DNA from: Synechococcus sp. AG-686-F08
GTDB lineage: Bacteria; Cyanobacteriota; Cyanobacteriia; PCC-6307; Cyanobiaceae
NCBI GenBank assembly: GCA_003210315.1
Contig: QCVQ01000009.1
Location: 1 to 50,208 of the forward strand
Direction: 5' to 3'
DNA length: 50,208 nt
Positions 8,944 to 19,396 of the stretch are shown piece after piece; positions within the stretch are counted from its first letter, which is position 1; each line of letters starts with the position of its first letter. The notes below the pieces were generated by a model. That model had not been told where the DNA came from. It saw only the letters and a program-made list of their open reading frames with translations, and ran no database searches. The translations under genes were made by a program, and so were the position numbers.

Positions 8944-9668
8944 AGCTGGAAACCCTCCCCGAGATAGTGACGTCGTACGAGTGGGTCGTTGGCTACTTCA
9001 TCGGAACGACCAGAAGCAAGGATGCTCCCATCCGTCAAAATGTAAGCCCGATCCGTAATTGCAAGGGTTTCGCGGACATTATGGTCAGTAATGAGAATGC
9101 CCATTCCTCGCTGGCGTAATCCGTGGATCATTTGCTGAAGATCCGCCACCGCCAGTGGGTCTACCCCAGCGAAGGGTTCATCGAGGAGTAAATAGCGAGG
9201 ACCCTCCAAACCAACAGCGAGGGCTCGAGCTACTTCGCAGCGCCTTCGTTCACCACCCGAAAGCTGATACCCGCAGCGGTGAATGAAAGGCTCAAGATGA
9301 AAATCCTCGATTAATTGTTGGAGGCGCTGATGACTATCAACTTTAGAAAGTCCGCTTTGAACTAACACCAATTCAAGATTTTCTTGAACAGTCAATTGGC
9401 GAAATACACTGGGCTCCTGTGGCAAGTAGCCAATTCCAAGACGAGCCCTTTGGGGCATTGACAGATCCGCAACCGGATGACCGTCAAGCAGAACTTGACC
9501 TCGATCAGGACGCAGAAGCCCAATCACTAAATTAAAGCTGGTGGTCTTGCCTGCCCCATTGGGTCCAAGCAAGCCAATCACCTCACCCGGTTTCAATGTG
9601 AGCGAAAGGGAGCGAACCAATGTTCTGCCTCCAAGGGTCAGAGTGACCTGATCAAGACTCAAACTCAT
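8940..9668 (-). CDS. lptB: LPS export ABC transporter ATP-binding protein LptB
   Basis: A 242-residue cytoplasmic ATPase that powers lipopolysaccharide transport. All ABC motifs are present: Walker A GPNGAGKTT (about 35-43), Q-loop GYLPQEPSVFRQLT (about 81-94), signature LSGGERRR (about 136-143), Walker B YLLLDEPFAGVDP (about 159-171) and the switch His in ITDHNVRE. The PQEPSVFR segment is typical of LptB. Its start overlaps the lptA-like stop as ATGA, and its stop overlaps the permease start, giving a tight three-gene export cassette. Confidence 0.95.
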   Translation of the reverse strand: MSLSLDQVTLTLGGRTLVRSLSLTLKPGEVIGLLGPNGAGKTTSFNLVIGLLRPDRGQVLLDGHPVADLSMPQRARLGIGYLPQEPSVFRQLTVQENLELVLVQSGLSKVDSHQRLQQLIEDFHLEPFIHRCGYQLSGGERRRCEVARALAVGLEGPRYLLLDEPFAGVDPLAVADLQQMIHGLRQRGMGILITDHNVRETLAITDRAYILTDGSILASGRSDEVANDPLVRRHYLGEGFQL

Positions 9669-10117
9669 GGCGTTAGGGGAGTCTGCGAGTCGGGACTCAG
9701 CTTTAACAGCAAAGTGGACTGAACTTGCTGACCTGGGATTGGGTTCGCCAGAGCGCGTTCATCATCAAGGTTGTAAGTAACCCTTTCAGCACGAATACTG
9801 TTTCCATCTTCCTGAACCACATCCACATCCCCACTTAATACAAGCATCGCTTCCCTGCTGAAGTACTGAGCCTGACGGGACGTTGCCACCATCCCTCGGG
9901 AGGGATAAACGATCCGAACATTTCCAACGGCGGTGACAACACCCGTGATGTTGTCAGCGCTTTGTGTATCGGATTCGATCGTGATCAAGCTGTCTTCACC
10001 TGCCGCTGTCTGGGCACTGACAGGAAGTACAGCACCAGAAATAACCAACAGGGCAGCAACGGTTGATAATTTGGCAATCCAAGTGGTCATTTCAGATCTG
10101 AGGGAAGAAAAAAGCAT
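9665..10117 (-). CDS. LptA/OstA-like periplasmic LPS transport protein
   Basis: A 150-residue exported protein with a signal peptide (basic start, WIAKLSTVAALLVISGAVLP, cleavage near AQTAAG) and an OstA-type beta fold: SADNITGVVTAVGNVRI, followed by ATSRQAQYFSREAMLVLSGDV and RAERVTYNLDDERA. This repeated strand pattern is typical of LptA, which forms the periplasmic bridge for lipopolysaccharide. The ATG at 10117 is preferred because GAGG lies eight bases upstream; a later ATG at 10090 has none. It overlaps lptB by four bases. It is short compared with some cyanobacterial LptA proteins but complete for one OstA domain. Confidence 0.87.
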   Translation of the reverse strand: MLFSSLRSEMTTWIAKLSTVAALLVISGAVLPVSAQTAAGEDSLITIESDTQSADNITGVVTAVGNVRIVYPSRGMVATSRQAQYFSREAMLVLSGDVDVVQEDGNSIRAERVTYNLDDERALANPIPGQQVQSTLLLKLSPDSQTPLTP

Positions 10118-10156
10118 CAGGTCACCCTCATTATTCCAGCCAATGTACCTATAAAC

Positions 10157-10516
10157 CTAAGAGTGGACACGTAACTCAGGAATTGGAAGTGCGACAGGAT
10201 CGGTCTCCCGTTGAAGCGCTTCCAATCTCAAACGAGCCTGATCTCGAACCAAAGGCAAATCAAGACCAAGATCTCCTGGCATCGCTGCGGAAAGGCGACC
10301 TACACCTTCACCCAACAAAATCGTTGCACCTCTCAGATTACCCCGTTCTAAGTGAACATGAGCAACTGCAATTTGCAGAATACCTTGAAGCAAACGGCGG
10401 TCAGGCCCAGCTGTTTCATGCCACACTTCCTCAAAAGCATCATGGGCTTCATACCAGGACCGTCGATTGAAAAGATCGACGGCCTGCTGGAATCGCGGAT
10501 CGACCTGAGTGCTCAA
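10157..10516 (-). CDS. DUF309 family protein
   Basis: A 119-residue all-helical protein. The signature of DUF309 is clear: FNRRSWYEAHDAFEEVWHE (about 16-34), then LLQGILQIAVAHVHLERGN (about 42-60). The E-AHD..E-VW-E and H residues cluster as a possible metal site, by analogy with the family; no function is established. It starts with TTG overlapping the typA stop in TTGA, so it is probably translated by coupling with typA. It is conserved beside typA in related organisms as far as I recall. Confidence 0.88.
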   Translation of the reverse strand: MSTQVDPRFQQAVDLFNRRSWYEAHDAFEEVWHETAGPDRRLLQGILQIAVAHVHLERGNLRGATILLGEGVGRLSAAMPGDLGLDLPLVRDQARLRLEALQRETDPVALPIPELRVHS

Positions 10517-12315
10517 CGCTTAGCCATTTTTTTTGCAGGTAATTTTCTTAACCGCATCGATTCAGGAGTGACTTCAAGCATTTCATCAGGTCCGATATAT
10601 TCCAAAGCACGCTCTAAAGTCATCTGAATCGGTGACTGAAGCGAATCTAAAACATCAGCGCCAGCAGAACGAATATTCGTTACTTGCTTGGCTTTGCAGA
10701 TATTAATTTCCATATCTTGCTGACGGGTGTTCTCACCAATAATCATTCCCTTATAAACTTTTGTGCCTGGAGTAATAAAGAATTGTCCACGATCTTCAGC
10801 TCCTTTTAGAGCATAGAAAGTAGCTGTGCCTTCTTCAAAAGCAATCAAAACTCCATTCCTTCTGTTATCAAAATCACCCTGCATTGGGCGATATTCAAAA
10901 AATGAATGGCTCATGATTCCTTCTCCGCGAGTAGCGCGAATGAATTCACCGCGGAAACCAATGAGTCCCCGAGACGGAACAACAAATTCAAGCTGCGTGC
11001 GGTTGTCGGCGCCGGTTTCCATATTTTGCATCTCACCCTTACGCGTTCCCAACTTTTCTATGCAGCTACCAACAGCAGCTTCAGGAACGTCCATCACCAG
11101 TGTTTCCACAGGCTCACAAGGTGTGCCATCAATCGTGCGGAAAATCACCTGGGGCTGAGACACCTGAAATTCAAATCCCTCACGGCGCATCGTCTCAATC
11201 AAAATTCCGAGGTGAAGTTCACCACGACCACATACAGAGAAACGATCAGGAGAATCTGTATCTTCAACTCGTAAAGCGACATTCGTGAGCAATTCGCGCT
11301 GCAGGCGATCACGAAGCTGACGACTGGTGACAAACTTGCCTTCTTTTCCTGCAAAAGGAGAATCATTGACCACAAAGGTCATCTGAAGCGTGGGCTCATC
11401 AACTTTAATCAGGGGTAACGCTTTTGGTTCATCCGGGCATGCAATCGTTTCGCCGATATTGACATCATCGAAACCAGCAACTGCAACAAGATCGCCAGCA
11501 GATGCTTCTTCGATATCAACTCTTTGCAGACCTTCAAAGCCCAAAAGCTTACTAATACGTCCTCTTTTTACGCTGCCGTCATCCTTAATAAGAGATGCTT
11601 TTTGACCCTGCCTGATAACACCATTATGAACTCGTCCAATGATGATACGTCCAAGAAAATCTGAGTAATCAAGGGTAGTAATTTGAAGTTGTAGTGGCTT
11701 TTCAGGATCACCAACAGGAGGTGGAACATGACGCAAGATCGCATCAAAGAGAGGACGCACGTTGTCGCTCTCTGTTTTCATGTCGGGCTTCGCGAAACCG
11801 CCTAGACCACTACCAAACAAGTAAGGGAAATCACACTGATCGTCATCAGCACCAAGCTCTATAAAAAGGTCAAGAACTTTATCAACAGCTGTTTCTGGAT
11901 CAACACGCGCACGGTCAATCTTGTTGACGAACACAATCGGCCTCAAGCCTTGTTCGAGGGCTTTTTTGAGAACAAAGCGGGTTTGGGGCATAGGCCCCTC
12001 ATTGGCATCAACGATCAGCAAACATCCATCCACCATGCCGAGCACACGCTCAACTTCTCCGCCAAAATCGGCGTGACCAGGCGTATCAACGATGTTGATT
12101 CTCGTGTCGTTATAGGTAACCGCAGTGTTCTTGGAAAGGATGGTGATTCCGCGTTCCCGCTCTAAATCATTGGAGTCAAGAACGCAGGTTGGAACGGCCT
12201 CGTTGTCGCGGAAGATTCCGGACTGGCTGAGCAGAGCATCCACAAGAGTGGTTTTGCCATGATCCACATGGGCGATGATCGCTATATTGCGAATCGCCTT
12301 ATTCTGGGCGCTCAT
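10513..12315 (-). CDS. typA: Ribosome-associated GTPase TypA/BipA
   Basis: A 600-residue translational GTPase that binds the ribosome and is needed for 50S assembly and stress growth, especially in the cold. The G domain has AHVDHGKTT (15-23), switch [15 protein letters not shown] and a conserved Ser/Gly cap. It is followed by the beta barrel, EF-G-like domains ([20 protein letters not shown]) and the BipA-specific C-terminal domain ([17 protein letters not shown]). The frame is open to 12372, but the ATG at 12315 gives the family-standard start a few residues before the first strand. It is followed by DUF309 with overlapping stop/start. Confidence 0.97.
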   Translation of the reverse strand: MSAQNKAIRNIAIIAHVDHGKTTLVDALLSQSGIFRDNEAVPTCVLDSNDLERERGITILSKNTAVTYNDTRINIVDTPGHADFGGEVERVLGMVDGCLLIVDANEGPMPQTRFVLKKALEQGLRPIVFVNKIDRARVDPETAVDKVLDLFIELGADDDQCDFPYLFGSGLGGFAKPDMKTESDNVRPLFDAILRHVPPPVGDPEKPLQLQITTLDYSDFLGRIIIGRVHNGVIRQGQKASLIKDDGSVKRGRISKLLGFEGLQRVDIEEASAGDLVAVAGFDDVNIGETIACPDEPKALPLIKVDEPTLQMTFVVNDSPFAGKEGKFVTSRQLRDRLQRELLTNVALRVEDTDSPDRFSVCGRGELHLGILIETMRREGFEFQVSQPQVIFRTIDGTPCEPVETLVMDVPEAAVGSCIEKLGTRKGEMQNMETGADNRTQLEFVVPSRGLIGFRGEFIRATRGEGIMSHSFFEYRPMQGDFDNRRNGVLIAFEEGTATFYALKGAEDRGQFFITPGTKVYKGMIIGENTRQQDMEINICKAKQVTNIRSAGADVLDSLQSPIQMTLERALEYIGPDEMLEVTPESMRLRKLPAKKMAKR

Positions 12316-12378
12316 GAGGTCCGTAACGTTATAAGGGAAACTTGGGAACGCCTGCAGGCGTAGCCGCGACATGCTATC

Positions 12379-14946
12379 TCAAAGTGAGACTTGTAACGCT
12401 TGATTTTCATTGCCGATGCGCAAACTGCCACGCGTGACACCGAGCCTATGATCGATTTGCTCCCTCTTCCATACGTCGGCTGAGAGGGTGCGACCCAAAA
12501 GAGCATCGCTGTAAAGCTGAACTCGTCGACGCGTTGCCTTGGCGTCTTCATCGAGAAGATCCAAGCGATAGCGGCGAATTCCTGCCTGACGTAGGGCGTG
12601 CAGAGCCTCGACTCCTGTCTGTGGCTTGCCATTGAAAAGCGTATTGCGACAGCCAAGATCCGCTTTCAGTGGATGCTCCACCCCACTTCGGTCTCTGAGC
12701 ATCACGGTGTGCTGCTCACAGGGCCTTCCGCAATCGGTGTGGTCGTGGCCCTCTGAGAGAAACGAGCAAAACAAACAGTGCTCCATATGAAAGAGCGGCA
12801 TGTGTTGATGCAAGACCACTTCGATGCGTTCTGGCGGAGAAGCTTGCACCAAATCAAGCAATTGGCTGAGGTTCAAATCACAACTGGCTGTGACCCGATT
12901 CAGTCCCCAGGTCTCGAAGAACCAAAGCAAGCTGAGTGGGTTCGCAACATTCAGAGTGAAGTCGCCAGCGCAGGGGGCCTGGCCCGTGAGTAACTCAAGC
13001 TGATCCGCATTGCGCACGAGATAACCATCCGCTTTCGCTTTGAGAAGCGGTTCCAACATCCAGCGTTCACCAGGTCTGGTGATCCGAGGTCCTGCCAACC
13101 AAACCCCTTCTGGCCAACAGCCCCGGCCTATGGCCACAGCTTCCTTAAGTTCCTTTGGATGTTCTAAATCTGCAACCACCGAGGTAATCGGTCCCTTGCC
13201 AATCTCCTGGAGGGCACGCAACTGCTCGAGGCTGCGAACAAGCACAACCAAAGACGGCGAATCGAACTGCTCCACTGCTGAGTCTCGCCAATCAGCCAAG
13301 CGCTTAAGCGTGGCAGCAACGATGGGTTGAGAATCCACTGGCTCCAAACCCGAATCCATTCCAGGCTGTTGAGAGACCGCGGTGAGTCCGCCATCGGACA
13401 TTTGCTGCAACAGTGAGCGGCGCATCCTGTTCAGCTCGGCAACGGGAAGAAATAAAGCCGAATCAAGGTCGGTTTCCAGATGCTCAAGACACCAGCCCGT
13501 TCCACCCAAACGCCCTAGCTGAGCAATCAAACGCTCACGATCCAAACCGTGATCACGGGCTGTCTCCAAAACGGCCTGACTGGACACGCTGCAGGGCACT
13601 CCATCAGGCAAAACAGGATCAACCAACTCAAGAAGCAGAGGTTGACCTAGATGCCCACTGACGCGAACGCGAAGTCCTCGTTCAAGCGGAGTCACCACCC
13701 GTTCAGCTCGTCGCTGCCAGGTGCTTTGCCATTGCGGATCGCTGGTAAGCCAAACCGAAGCGCCTGATCGCAAGCCCGATACATCAATACGGCCAGGACC
13801 AAGCCGCAACCGCATCAATCCCCTAGGCATCGTATGAACCTCCATCACCCGTCCACCGATCTCACGCGGAGGGGTCAGAGGGTCGTACTCACGGCTGTTC
13901 ACCTCAAGAACCAAACCCTGACCGTTTCGAAGGCTCTCTTTACATCGCAACACCAACCAACCTTTTGGCTCCACTCGAACCAAGGCCCCAATCACCGGTC
14001 CACGCTTCTTGCTCCAGCGCCCATGCACGAGCGAACGGTGATCAATTCCCTGGAGCCAGCCAGTGGACAAACCCCGAGAAAAACCAAGCTCAAGCTGGCG
14101 TTGAATGTCCACAGCATCACAATCCAAGCCATCGAGATTGCGTCGATAGGCATCCGTTACCGAGGCCACATAGGTGGGATCCTTGAGGCGACCTTCGATT
14201 TTGAAACTACTGATTCCGAGCTTCACCAGATCCGACAAAAGTGGCCAAGCGGCGAGATCCTGGGGAGACAGTAGATAGCGTTGATCCCCGAGATCGAGGG
14301 ATTCACCATCCACCACTAGTTCATAGGGAAGACGGCAAGCCTGTGCACATTCACCCCGATTGGCACTGCGCTGGCCAAGGGATTCACTCGTAAGACACTG
14401 ACCCGAATAGGCCACGCACAAGGCTCCATGCACAAACACTTCTAGGGGCATCGCAAGGGATCTCTCCCGCAGTTGGTTTTGGAGGCGCTCAAGATCTCGA
14501 AGGGCTAGCTCTCTCGCCAGCACAACCCGCTCGCAACCCGCTGCCGCTGCCTGGGCCACACCAGCAGCACTCGTAATCGACATCTGGGTGGATGCGTGCA
14601 AGGACAAGTTGGGGACAAGAGCTTTAGCGAGAAGGCAAAGCCCTAAGTCCTGCACGATCAGAGCATCAACGCCAGCGTGATCAGCAGCCAAAAGCAAATG
14701 GGCAGCCTGACCCAACTCATCAGCAAAAATCAGAACGTTCACTGTGAGAAATCCCTTCACTCCACGGGCGTGAAGCCAAGCCATGATCTCGGGAAGTTCT
14801 GCAAGCTGAAAATTGTCAGCTCGAAGTCGAGCATTAAAGGCCTCGACGCCGAAATAAACAGCATCAGCACCGTTGGAGACAGCAGCCATCAAGGCCTTCC
14901 AATCCCCAGCTGGGGAGAGTAATTCTGGGAAAGATGCTGTGTTCAA
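12379..14946 (-). CDS. U32 peptidase-family protein (RlhA-like)
   Basis: An 855-residue protein of the peptidase U32 family. Its best-studied members act in RNA modification: RlhA is needed for 23S rRNA C2501 hydroxylation, and TrhP for tRNA. The N-terminal U32 TIM-barrel has LLSPAGDWKALMAAVSNGA (9-27), VFVHGALCVAYSGQC (about 168-182) and Cys residues in RGECAQACR, which may bind an iron-sulfur cluster. The C-terminal part has CLFCSFLSEGHDHTDCGRPC, a further Cys cluster. Both clusters support an Fe-S role rather than proteolysis. It starts at TTG overlapping the carboxypeptidase stop (TTGA). The length fits large RlhA-type proteins. The exact RNA substrate is inferred from the family. Confidence 0.87.
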   Translation of the reverse strand: MNTASFPELLSPAGDWKALMAAVSNGADAVYFGVEAFNARLRADNFQLAELPEIMAWLHARGVKGFLTVNVLIFADELGQAAHLLLAADHAGVDALIVQDLGLCLLAKALVPNLSLHASTQMSITSAAGVAQAAAAGCERVVLARELALRDLERLQNQLRERSLAMPLEVFVHGALCVAYSGQCLTSESLGQRSANRGECAQACRLPYELVVDGESLDLGDQRYLLSPQDLAAWPLLSDLVKLGISSFKIEGRLKDPTYVASVTDAYRRNLDGLDCDAVDIQRQLELGFSRGLSTGWLQGIDHRSLVHGRWSKKRGPVIGALVRVEPKGWLVLRCKESLRNGQGLVLEVNSREYDPLTPPREIGGRVMEVHTMPRGLMRLRLGPGRIDVSGLRSGASVWLTSDPQWQSTWQRRAERVVTPLERGLRVRVSGHLGQPLLLELVDPVLPDGVPCSVSSQAVLETARDHGLDRERLIAQLGRLGGTGWCLEHLETDLDSALFLPVAELNRMRRSLLQQMSDGGLTAVSQQPGMDSGLEPVDSQPIVAATLKRLADWRDSAVEQFDSPSLVVLVRSLEQLRALQEIGKGPITSVVADLEHPKELKEAVAIGRGCWPEGVWLAGPRITRPGERWMLEPLLKAKADGYLVRNADQLELLTGQAPCAGDFTLNVANPLSLLWFFETWGLNRVTASCDLNLSQLLDLVQASPPERIEVVLHQHMPLFHMEHCLFCSFLSEGHDHTDCGRPCEQHTVMLRDRSGVEHPLKADLGCRNTLFNGKPQTGVEALHALRQAGIRRYRLDLLDEDAKATRRRVQLYSDALLGRTLSADVWKREQIDHRLGVTRGSLRIGNENQALQVSL

Positions 14947-15710
14947 CGCCCAAGAGCCAGCTGACGAGCAGGTTCAAATAGACGCAAAGCCTCGGCAGAC
15001 CCCTCAAAACGCCAATGCCAAGGCTCATAACTCACACCCTGCGGATTCACCTCAGGAAAAGACAGCGTGAAGTGATAGCTGGCTGCGTAATCCTGCAACC
15101 ACCGAAAGGCCGGAGTCGTCTCAAACGAAACCGAAAGATTGGTGTCTGGTCGGCTGCCATCACCAAGATCAATCGCATACCCAGTGCTGTGTTCGGAATA
15201 ACCCGGTGGAGCAGAAACCTTTGCCCGTTCTTCGGCCGTTTGATTTCGTTCTGATTTCACATCAAAGAAAATTCCCTGCTGCAAATCATGAGATCGATAG
15301 CCACTGATCAGCCTTAGATCAATTCCATCGGAGGCAGCAGCACGACGCATCGAATCCAGGGCAAGTGCTGCATCCTGATGCAACTCAATACCAGCTTCAA
15401 CAGGGACAAGTTGGCTGACAATCGCTTCCTCATAAGGAAAATGTCCGAGCAGACGACCGTCTTGCTCGGGCGGCGCTTCAATCCCCTCCACCACTGGAAC
15501 CGGATTCGAGGGAAACAAAAAAGAACGACGCGCCAGCAACCCGGGGCCGAGCCAAACAGCAGCCAAACTGCCTCCCCCTACAAGAAGACACGCCAAAAGG
15601 ACACCAAACCCGCTGCGGCGCTGACGCGGAGCAGGTTTCGAGCGACGGGCGACAGGGATGTCATCCCTGGCGCTTCGGCGAGTGGCGACGGCCCTTCCCA
15701 GAGGATTCAT
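14943..15710 (-). CDS. D-alanyl-D-alanine carboxypeptidase, M15B (VanY-like)
   Basis: A 255-residue membrane-anchored peptidoglycan enzyme that removes the terminal D-Ala from stem peptides. A basic N-terminus is followed by one membrane segment (GVLLACLLVGGGSLAAVWLG, about 34-53). The M15 zinc-site motifs are present: SGYRSHDLQQ, SEHSTGYAIDLGD (His and Asp ligands) and EPWHWRFEG (catalytic Glu and third ligand His). The ATG at 15710 is chosen over an in-frame TTG at 15725. Its end overlaps the U32 gene. A second M15-type gene, broken, lies at 21.2-22.0 kb. Confidence 0.9.
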   Translation of the reverse strand: MNPLGRAVATRRSARDDIPVARRSKPAPRQRRSGFGVLLACLLVGGGSLAAVWLGPGLLARRSFLFPSNPVPVVEGIEAPPEQDGRLLGHFPYEEAIVSQLVPVEAGIELHQDAALALDSMRRAAASDGIDLRLISGYRSHDLQQGIFFDVKSERNQTAEERAKVSAPPGYSEHSTGYAIDLGDGSRPDTNLSVSFETTPAFRWLQDYAASYHFTLSFPEVNPQGVSYEPWHWRFEGSAEALRLFEPARQLALGR

Positions 15711-15810
15711 GCAGTGTTGTTTCAATCGTAAGGGGGTCCGCCAGGGCCTAGTACCACTTTTCAGGATGCGTGATTAGTTTGAAATCAAAGACCCGGCGGA
15801 GTTTGCTGAG

Positions 15811-17199
15811 ATGCTGAGAGTTGCCGTTGTCGGTGGTGGACCGAGCGGATCCTGTGCCGCAGAAGTGCTTGCACGGGCCGGCATCAAGACTTGGTTATTC
15901 GAGAGAAAACTCGATAACGCCAAGCCTTGCGGGGGAGCGATTCCTCTTTGCATGGTTGAGGAATTCGATCTTCCCGATTCGATCATCGACCGAAAAGTTC
16001 GGAACATGAAGATGATTTCACCCTCCAATCGGGAGGTGGATATCAAATTGGATCCACTCGGTTACGACGACAACGCCTACATCGGCATGTGTCGGCGTGA
16101 GGTGTTCGACTCCTTCCTTCGCAACCGTGCTGCCGACCTAGGCACAACTCTTGTGAATGGGTTGGTGCAAAAGATCGACACCGGCGACAAACGCCAAGGT
16201 CCTTACACCCTCCATTACGCCGATTACAGCGCAGGCGGTCCTACCGGCGAGATGAAAAGCCTGGAAGTGGATCTCATCATCGGCGCCGATGGAGCCAACT
16301 CCCGCGTCGCTAAAGCGATGGACGCAGGTGACTACAAGGTGGCGATCGCGTTCCAAGAACGCATCAAGCTGCCACCAGAAGAGATGGCCTACTACGAAGA
16401 TCTCGCCGAGATGTACGTAGGAACAGATGTCTCACCCGACTTCTATGCCTGGGTCTTCCCTAAGTACGACCACGTTGCGGTGGGGACTGGAACCATGCAA
16501 CAAAATCAATCCTTAATTAAGGGTCTGCAGAAAGGCATTCGCGAGCGCGCCCGTAAGCGCTTGTTCAAAGGCGAAGTGATCAAGGTTGAAGCACACCCAA
16601 TTCCCGAACATCCCCGCCCTCGCAGGGTGGTGGGCCGGATGGCTCTTGTGGGCGATGCAGCTGGCTACGTCACCAAAAGTTCCGGAGAAGGGATCTACTT
16701 CGCCGCAAAAAGCGGTCGCATGTGTGCAGAAGCGATCGTTGAAATCTCTAAAAATGGCACCCAGATGCCCACTGAAAAGGAGATCAAGAACACCTACCTA
16801 AAGCGATGGGATCGCAAATACGGAGCCACGTACATCGTGCTCGATATTCTTCAACGCATTTTCTATCGCACCGATGCAGCTCGAGAAGCGTTTGTTGAAA
16901 TGTGCGATGACCAAGATGTCCAGAAGCTGACCTTCGACAGCTATCTGTACAAAAAGGTGGTGATGATGAATCCCTGGCAACAGGTCAAACTCACCGCTAG
17001 GACTTTGGGCAGTCTTTTGCGCGGTCAAGCCCTAGCCCCCTCGACCTACGGCTCCGTTCCTTCAGCCGTTGGGCGATCGGATGGAGACTTTCTTGCCGAC
17101 GAAGCCGCCCAAGCAATCAAAGCGCAGTCCTCTGGGCATGCGCCCAAAAAAGGTGAGGCGGAGATCGAGGAAGAGCGTTCCAAGGTCACTGCAGGCTGA
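15811..17199 (+). CDS. chlP: Geranylgeranyl reductase ChlP
   Basis: A 462-residue flavoprotein that reduces the geranylgeranyl side chain to phytyl, supplying chlorophyll and tocopherol/phylloquinone synthesis. The N-terminal FAD-binding motif VVGGGPSGSCAAEVLAR is at about 6-22, then KPCGGAIP (substrate-side conserved CGG). A second nucleotide motif GADGANSRVAKAM is near 161-173, and GDAAGYVTKSSGEGIYFA near 284-301. Length is standard. It is monocistronic here, convergent with glyS with 17 bases between the stops. Confidence 0.97.
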   Translation: MLRVAVVGGGPSGSCAAEVLARAGIKTWLFERKLDNAKPCGGAIPLCMVEEFDLPDSIIDRKVRNMKMISPSNREVDIKLDPLGYDDNAYIGMCRREVFDSFLRNRAADLGTTLVNGLVQKIDTGDKRQGPYTLHYADYSAGGPTGEMKSLEVDLIIGADGANSRVAKAMDAGDYKVAIAFQERIKLPPEEMAYYEDLAEMYVGTDVSPDFYAWVFPKYDHVAVGTGTMQQNQSLIKGLQKGIRERARKRLFKGEVIKVEAHPIPEHPRPRRVVGRMALVGDAAGYVTKSSGEGIYFAAKSGRMCAEAIVEISKNGTQMPTEKEIKNTYLKRWDRKYGATYIVLDILQRIFYRTDAAREAFVEMCDDQDVQKLTFDSYLYKKVVMMNPWQQVKLTARTLGSLLRGQALAPSTYGSVPSAVGRSDGDFLADEAAQAIKAQSSGHAPKKGEAEIEEERSKVTAG

Positions 17200-17216
17200 A
17201 GCCTGGCTAAGAGGCG

Positions 17217-19376
17217 TCAGGACTGGATGCAATCAAATTGCGCCAAAACTGATGCCTGATTTTTCAAAACGCCAAGAAGATTGAGGCGATTACGGCGGAC
17301 ATCGAGATTGTCCGCCATCACCATCACACTGTCTGGTCCATCAAAAAAGGCCTCAAGTGCCTTGGCTGCATCCTGCAAACCTTCTGCAAGCTGGATGTAA
17401 TTGCCCGTTTGTGCGAGAGGCGACAAGTTCTCTAGCGATTGCAGCAGCGAAGTTTCGCTCGCTGATTCAAATAAATCGGGTCGTACAACCCCCGAAGGTG
17501 TGAGCTGATCGCTTCCGAGGTCTCCCTTCTCGGCAAGTTTTGCTGCCCGTTGAACGACAGCTTGCACAGCCTGCAGACGTTCGTCGCGACGCAGCTGATG
17601 CAGCAAGGCCAGACGTTCACGAGCATCCACTGGATCACTAAGCAAACGCGCATCGCCAACGGCCTCGCCAGCCACGGCTTGAACCAAATCGGCTGGGAAA
17701 CCATCCTCCTCAAACTGAGACACCATCCTCTGTCGCAGTAAAAGCGAAAGATCTGTCACTAAGACCTCCGGTTGCACCGCAAAAGCGGGAAAGAGTTCTG
17801 CCCAGTACCGCGCTGCATCCGACAGCAGGCTTTGCAAAGGAAGTCGCCAACCTCGATCCCAAAGGATCTGAACAATGCCATTTCCAGCCCGGCGCAAGGC
17901 ATAAGGATCGGATGAGCCACTGGGGCGATCACCCTTGGCATAGATGCTGAGTAGCAATTCCAATCGATCCGAAAGGGCCAAAAGCGCTCCTGCATCGCTG
18001 GAAGGAAGAGCATCTCCAGCACCCCGGGGCTGGTAGTGCTCAGCCACTGCAAGTGCAACCTGGCGATCTTCCCCCTCCTCTAAAAGGTATTTCCCGCCGA
18101 TCAACCCCTGCAACTCAGGAAACTCGCCCACCATCTGGCTCACCAAATCATGCTTGCAGAGGTGAGCTGCTCGCTTGGCATGAATGGCGACGTCTGAAGT
18201 GATAGACAACGATTGGATCAAACGCTCAGTCATCCAAGACATCCGTTCACATCGATCACGCAGGCTTCCGAGACCTTTCGCAAACGTGACGCGATCTAAG
18301 GAATCACGACGCACCTCGCTCGCACTTTTCCGATCAACATTGAGGAAAAATTCAGCATCAGCAAGGCGGGCCCCCAACACCCGTTCGTTGCCACGCACGA
18401 TGGTTTCATCCGCGCGATCGAGACCATTGCTCACCAGCAAAAACTTTGAGAGCAGTCCGTCGCGTGCCTGGAGGGCCAAAGGATCGTGTGGCCCATTCTC
18501 CCGTTTCAACGGGACATAACGCTGGTGGGATTGCATCACAGTGACAATCACTTCTGGCGGTAAATCGAGATAACGATCAGCAATTTCCCCACTCAGAACC
18601 CTGGGGGCTTCCACAAGGTCAACCAACTCTTCGAAAAGTCCTTCTGGGCAATCAACAGAGGCCGAACAGGCCTGTGCTTCGGTGTCCAATGCTGAGCGAA
18701 TCAACTGCTCCCGTTCGGATCGATCCACCATCACACCAGCCTTCGCTAGGGCATCGAAATAATCATCCGCATGCTGGATTTCCACTGCGCTGTCGCGGAG
18801 ACGGTGGGATCGACTCAAGCGACCGCTGTGAACCTGCGGTTGCGCAGCCGAAAGAGTCACGGGAATGAGCTCAGACCCATAAAGAGACACCAACCAACGC
18901 ACGGGCCGACTGAAGCGCTGATCACCATCGCCCCAGCGCATGAATCGCCTGCCTTGCAACCCATTGATCCAGGCAGTAATGCGCTCAATCAACAGGGTTG
19001 TGGTGACGTCACCTGGTGTACAAACCCTGGCAAACAAACAGGGGCCCTTGGGCGTGTCACGGGCTTGGAGTTCGGCAGGATCAACTCCACATCGCTTAGC
19101 AAAACCCAAAGCAGCGGGACCGGGTATGCCATCCACCAGGGCCTGCTTGACGGGAGGTCCCTTGCGTTCTTCCTCTAAATCAGGCTGTCGATCAATCAAC
19201 GAGTCCACAAGCACGGCAAGACGTCTTGGGGTCCCCGACACCCTGACTTGGCCATGACTTAAGCGAAGGTCCTTCAGATCGGACATCACCATTTGCTGAA
19301 GCTGCTTCAGTGCCGAGTGCACAAACTCCGCGGGCAGTTCCTCGGTACCGATTTCAAGGAGGAATGTTGAGGACAC
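17217..19376 (-). CDS. glyS: Glycyl-tRNA synthetase beta subunit
   Basis: A 719-residue beta subunit of the heterotetrameric glycyl-tRNA synthetase; it binds tRNA while the alpha subunit (not in this window) carries the catalytic site. The N-terminus FLLEIGTEELPAEF (about 4-17) and the HD-like region, with HLCKHDLVSQMVGEFPELQG further on, are diagnostic; the C-terminal anticodon-binding part ends with FFDGPDSVMVMA. The open frame runs to 19526, but the GTG at 19376 gives the usual start, MSSTFLLEIG when read as initiator. That leaves only 20 bases to the divergent sulfite reductase start. Confidence 0.95.
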   Translation of the reverse strand: MSSTFLLEIGTEELPAEFVHSALKQLQQMVMSDLKDLRLSHGQVRVSGTPRRLAVLVDSLIDRQPDLEEERKGPPVKQALVDGIPGPAALGFAKRCGVDPAELQARDTPKGPCLFARVCTPGDVTTTLLIERITAWINGLQGRRFMRWGDGDQRFSRPVRWLVSLYGSELIPVTLSAAQPQVHSGRLSRSHRLRDSAVEIQHADDYFDALAKAGVMVDRSEREQLIRSALDTEAQACSASVDCPEGLFEELVDLVEAPRVLSGEIADRYLDLPPEVIVTVMQSHQRYVPLKRENGPHDPLALQARDGLLSKFLLVSNGLDRADETIVRGNERVLGARLADAEFFLNVDRKSASEVRRDSLDRVTFAKGLGSLRDRCERMSWMTERLIQSLSITSDVAIHAKRAAHLCKHDLVSQMVGEFPELQGLIGGKYLLEEGEDRQVALAVAEHYQPRGAGDALPSSDAGALLALSDRLELLLSIYAKGDRPSGSSDPYALRRAGNGIVQILWDRGWRLPLQSLLSDAARYWAELFPAFAVQPEVLVTDLSLLLRQRMVSQFEEDGFPADLVQAVAGEAVGDARLLSDPVDARERLALLHQLRRDERLQAVQAVVQRAAKLAEKGDLGSDQLTPSGVVRPDLFESASETSLLQSLENLSPLAQTGNYIQLAEGLQDAAKALEAFFDGPDSVMVMADNLDVRRNRLNLLGVLKNQASVLAQFDCIQS

Positions 19377-19396
19377 GCCGATTGGATATGTAGGAA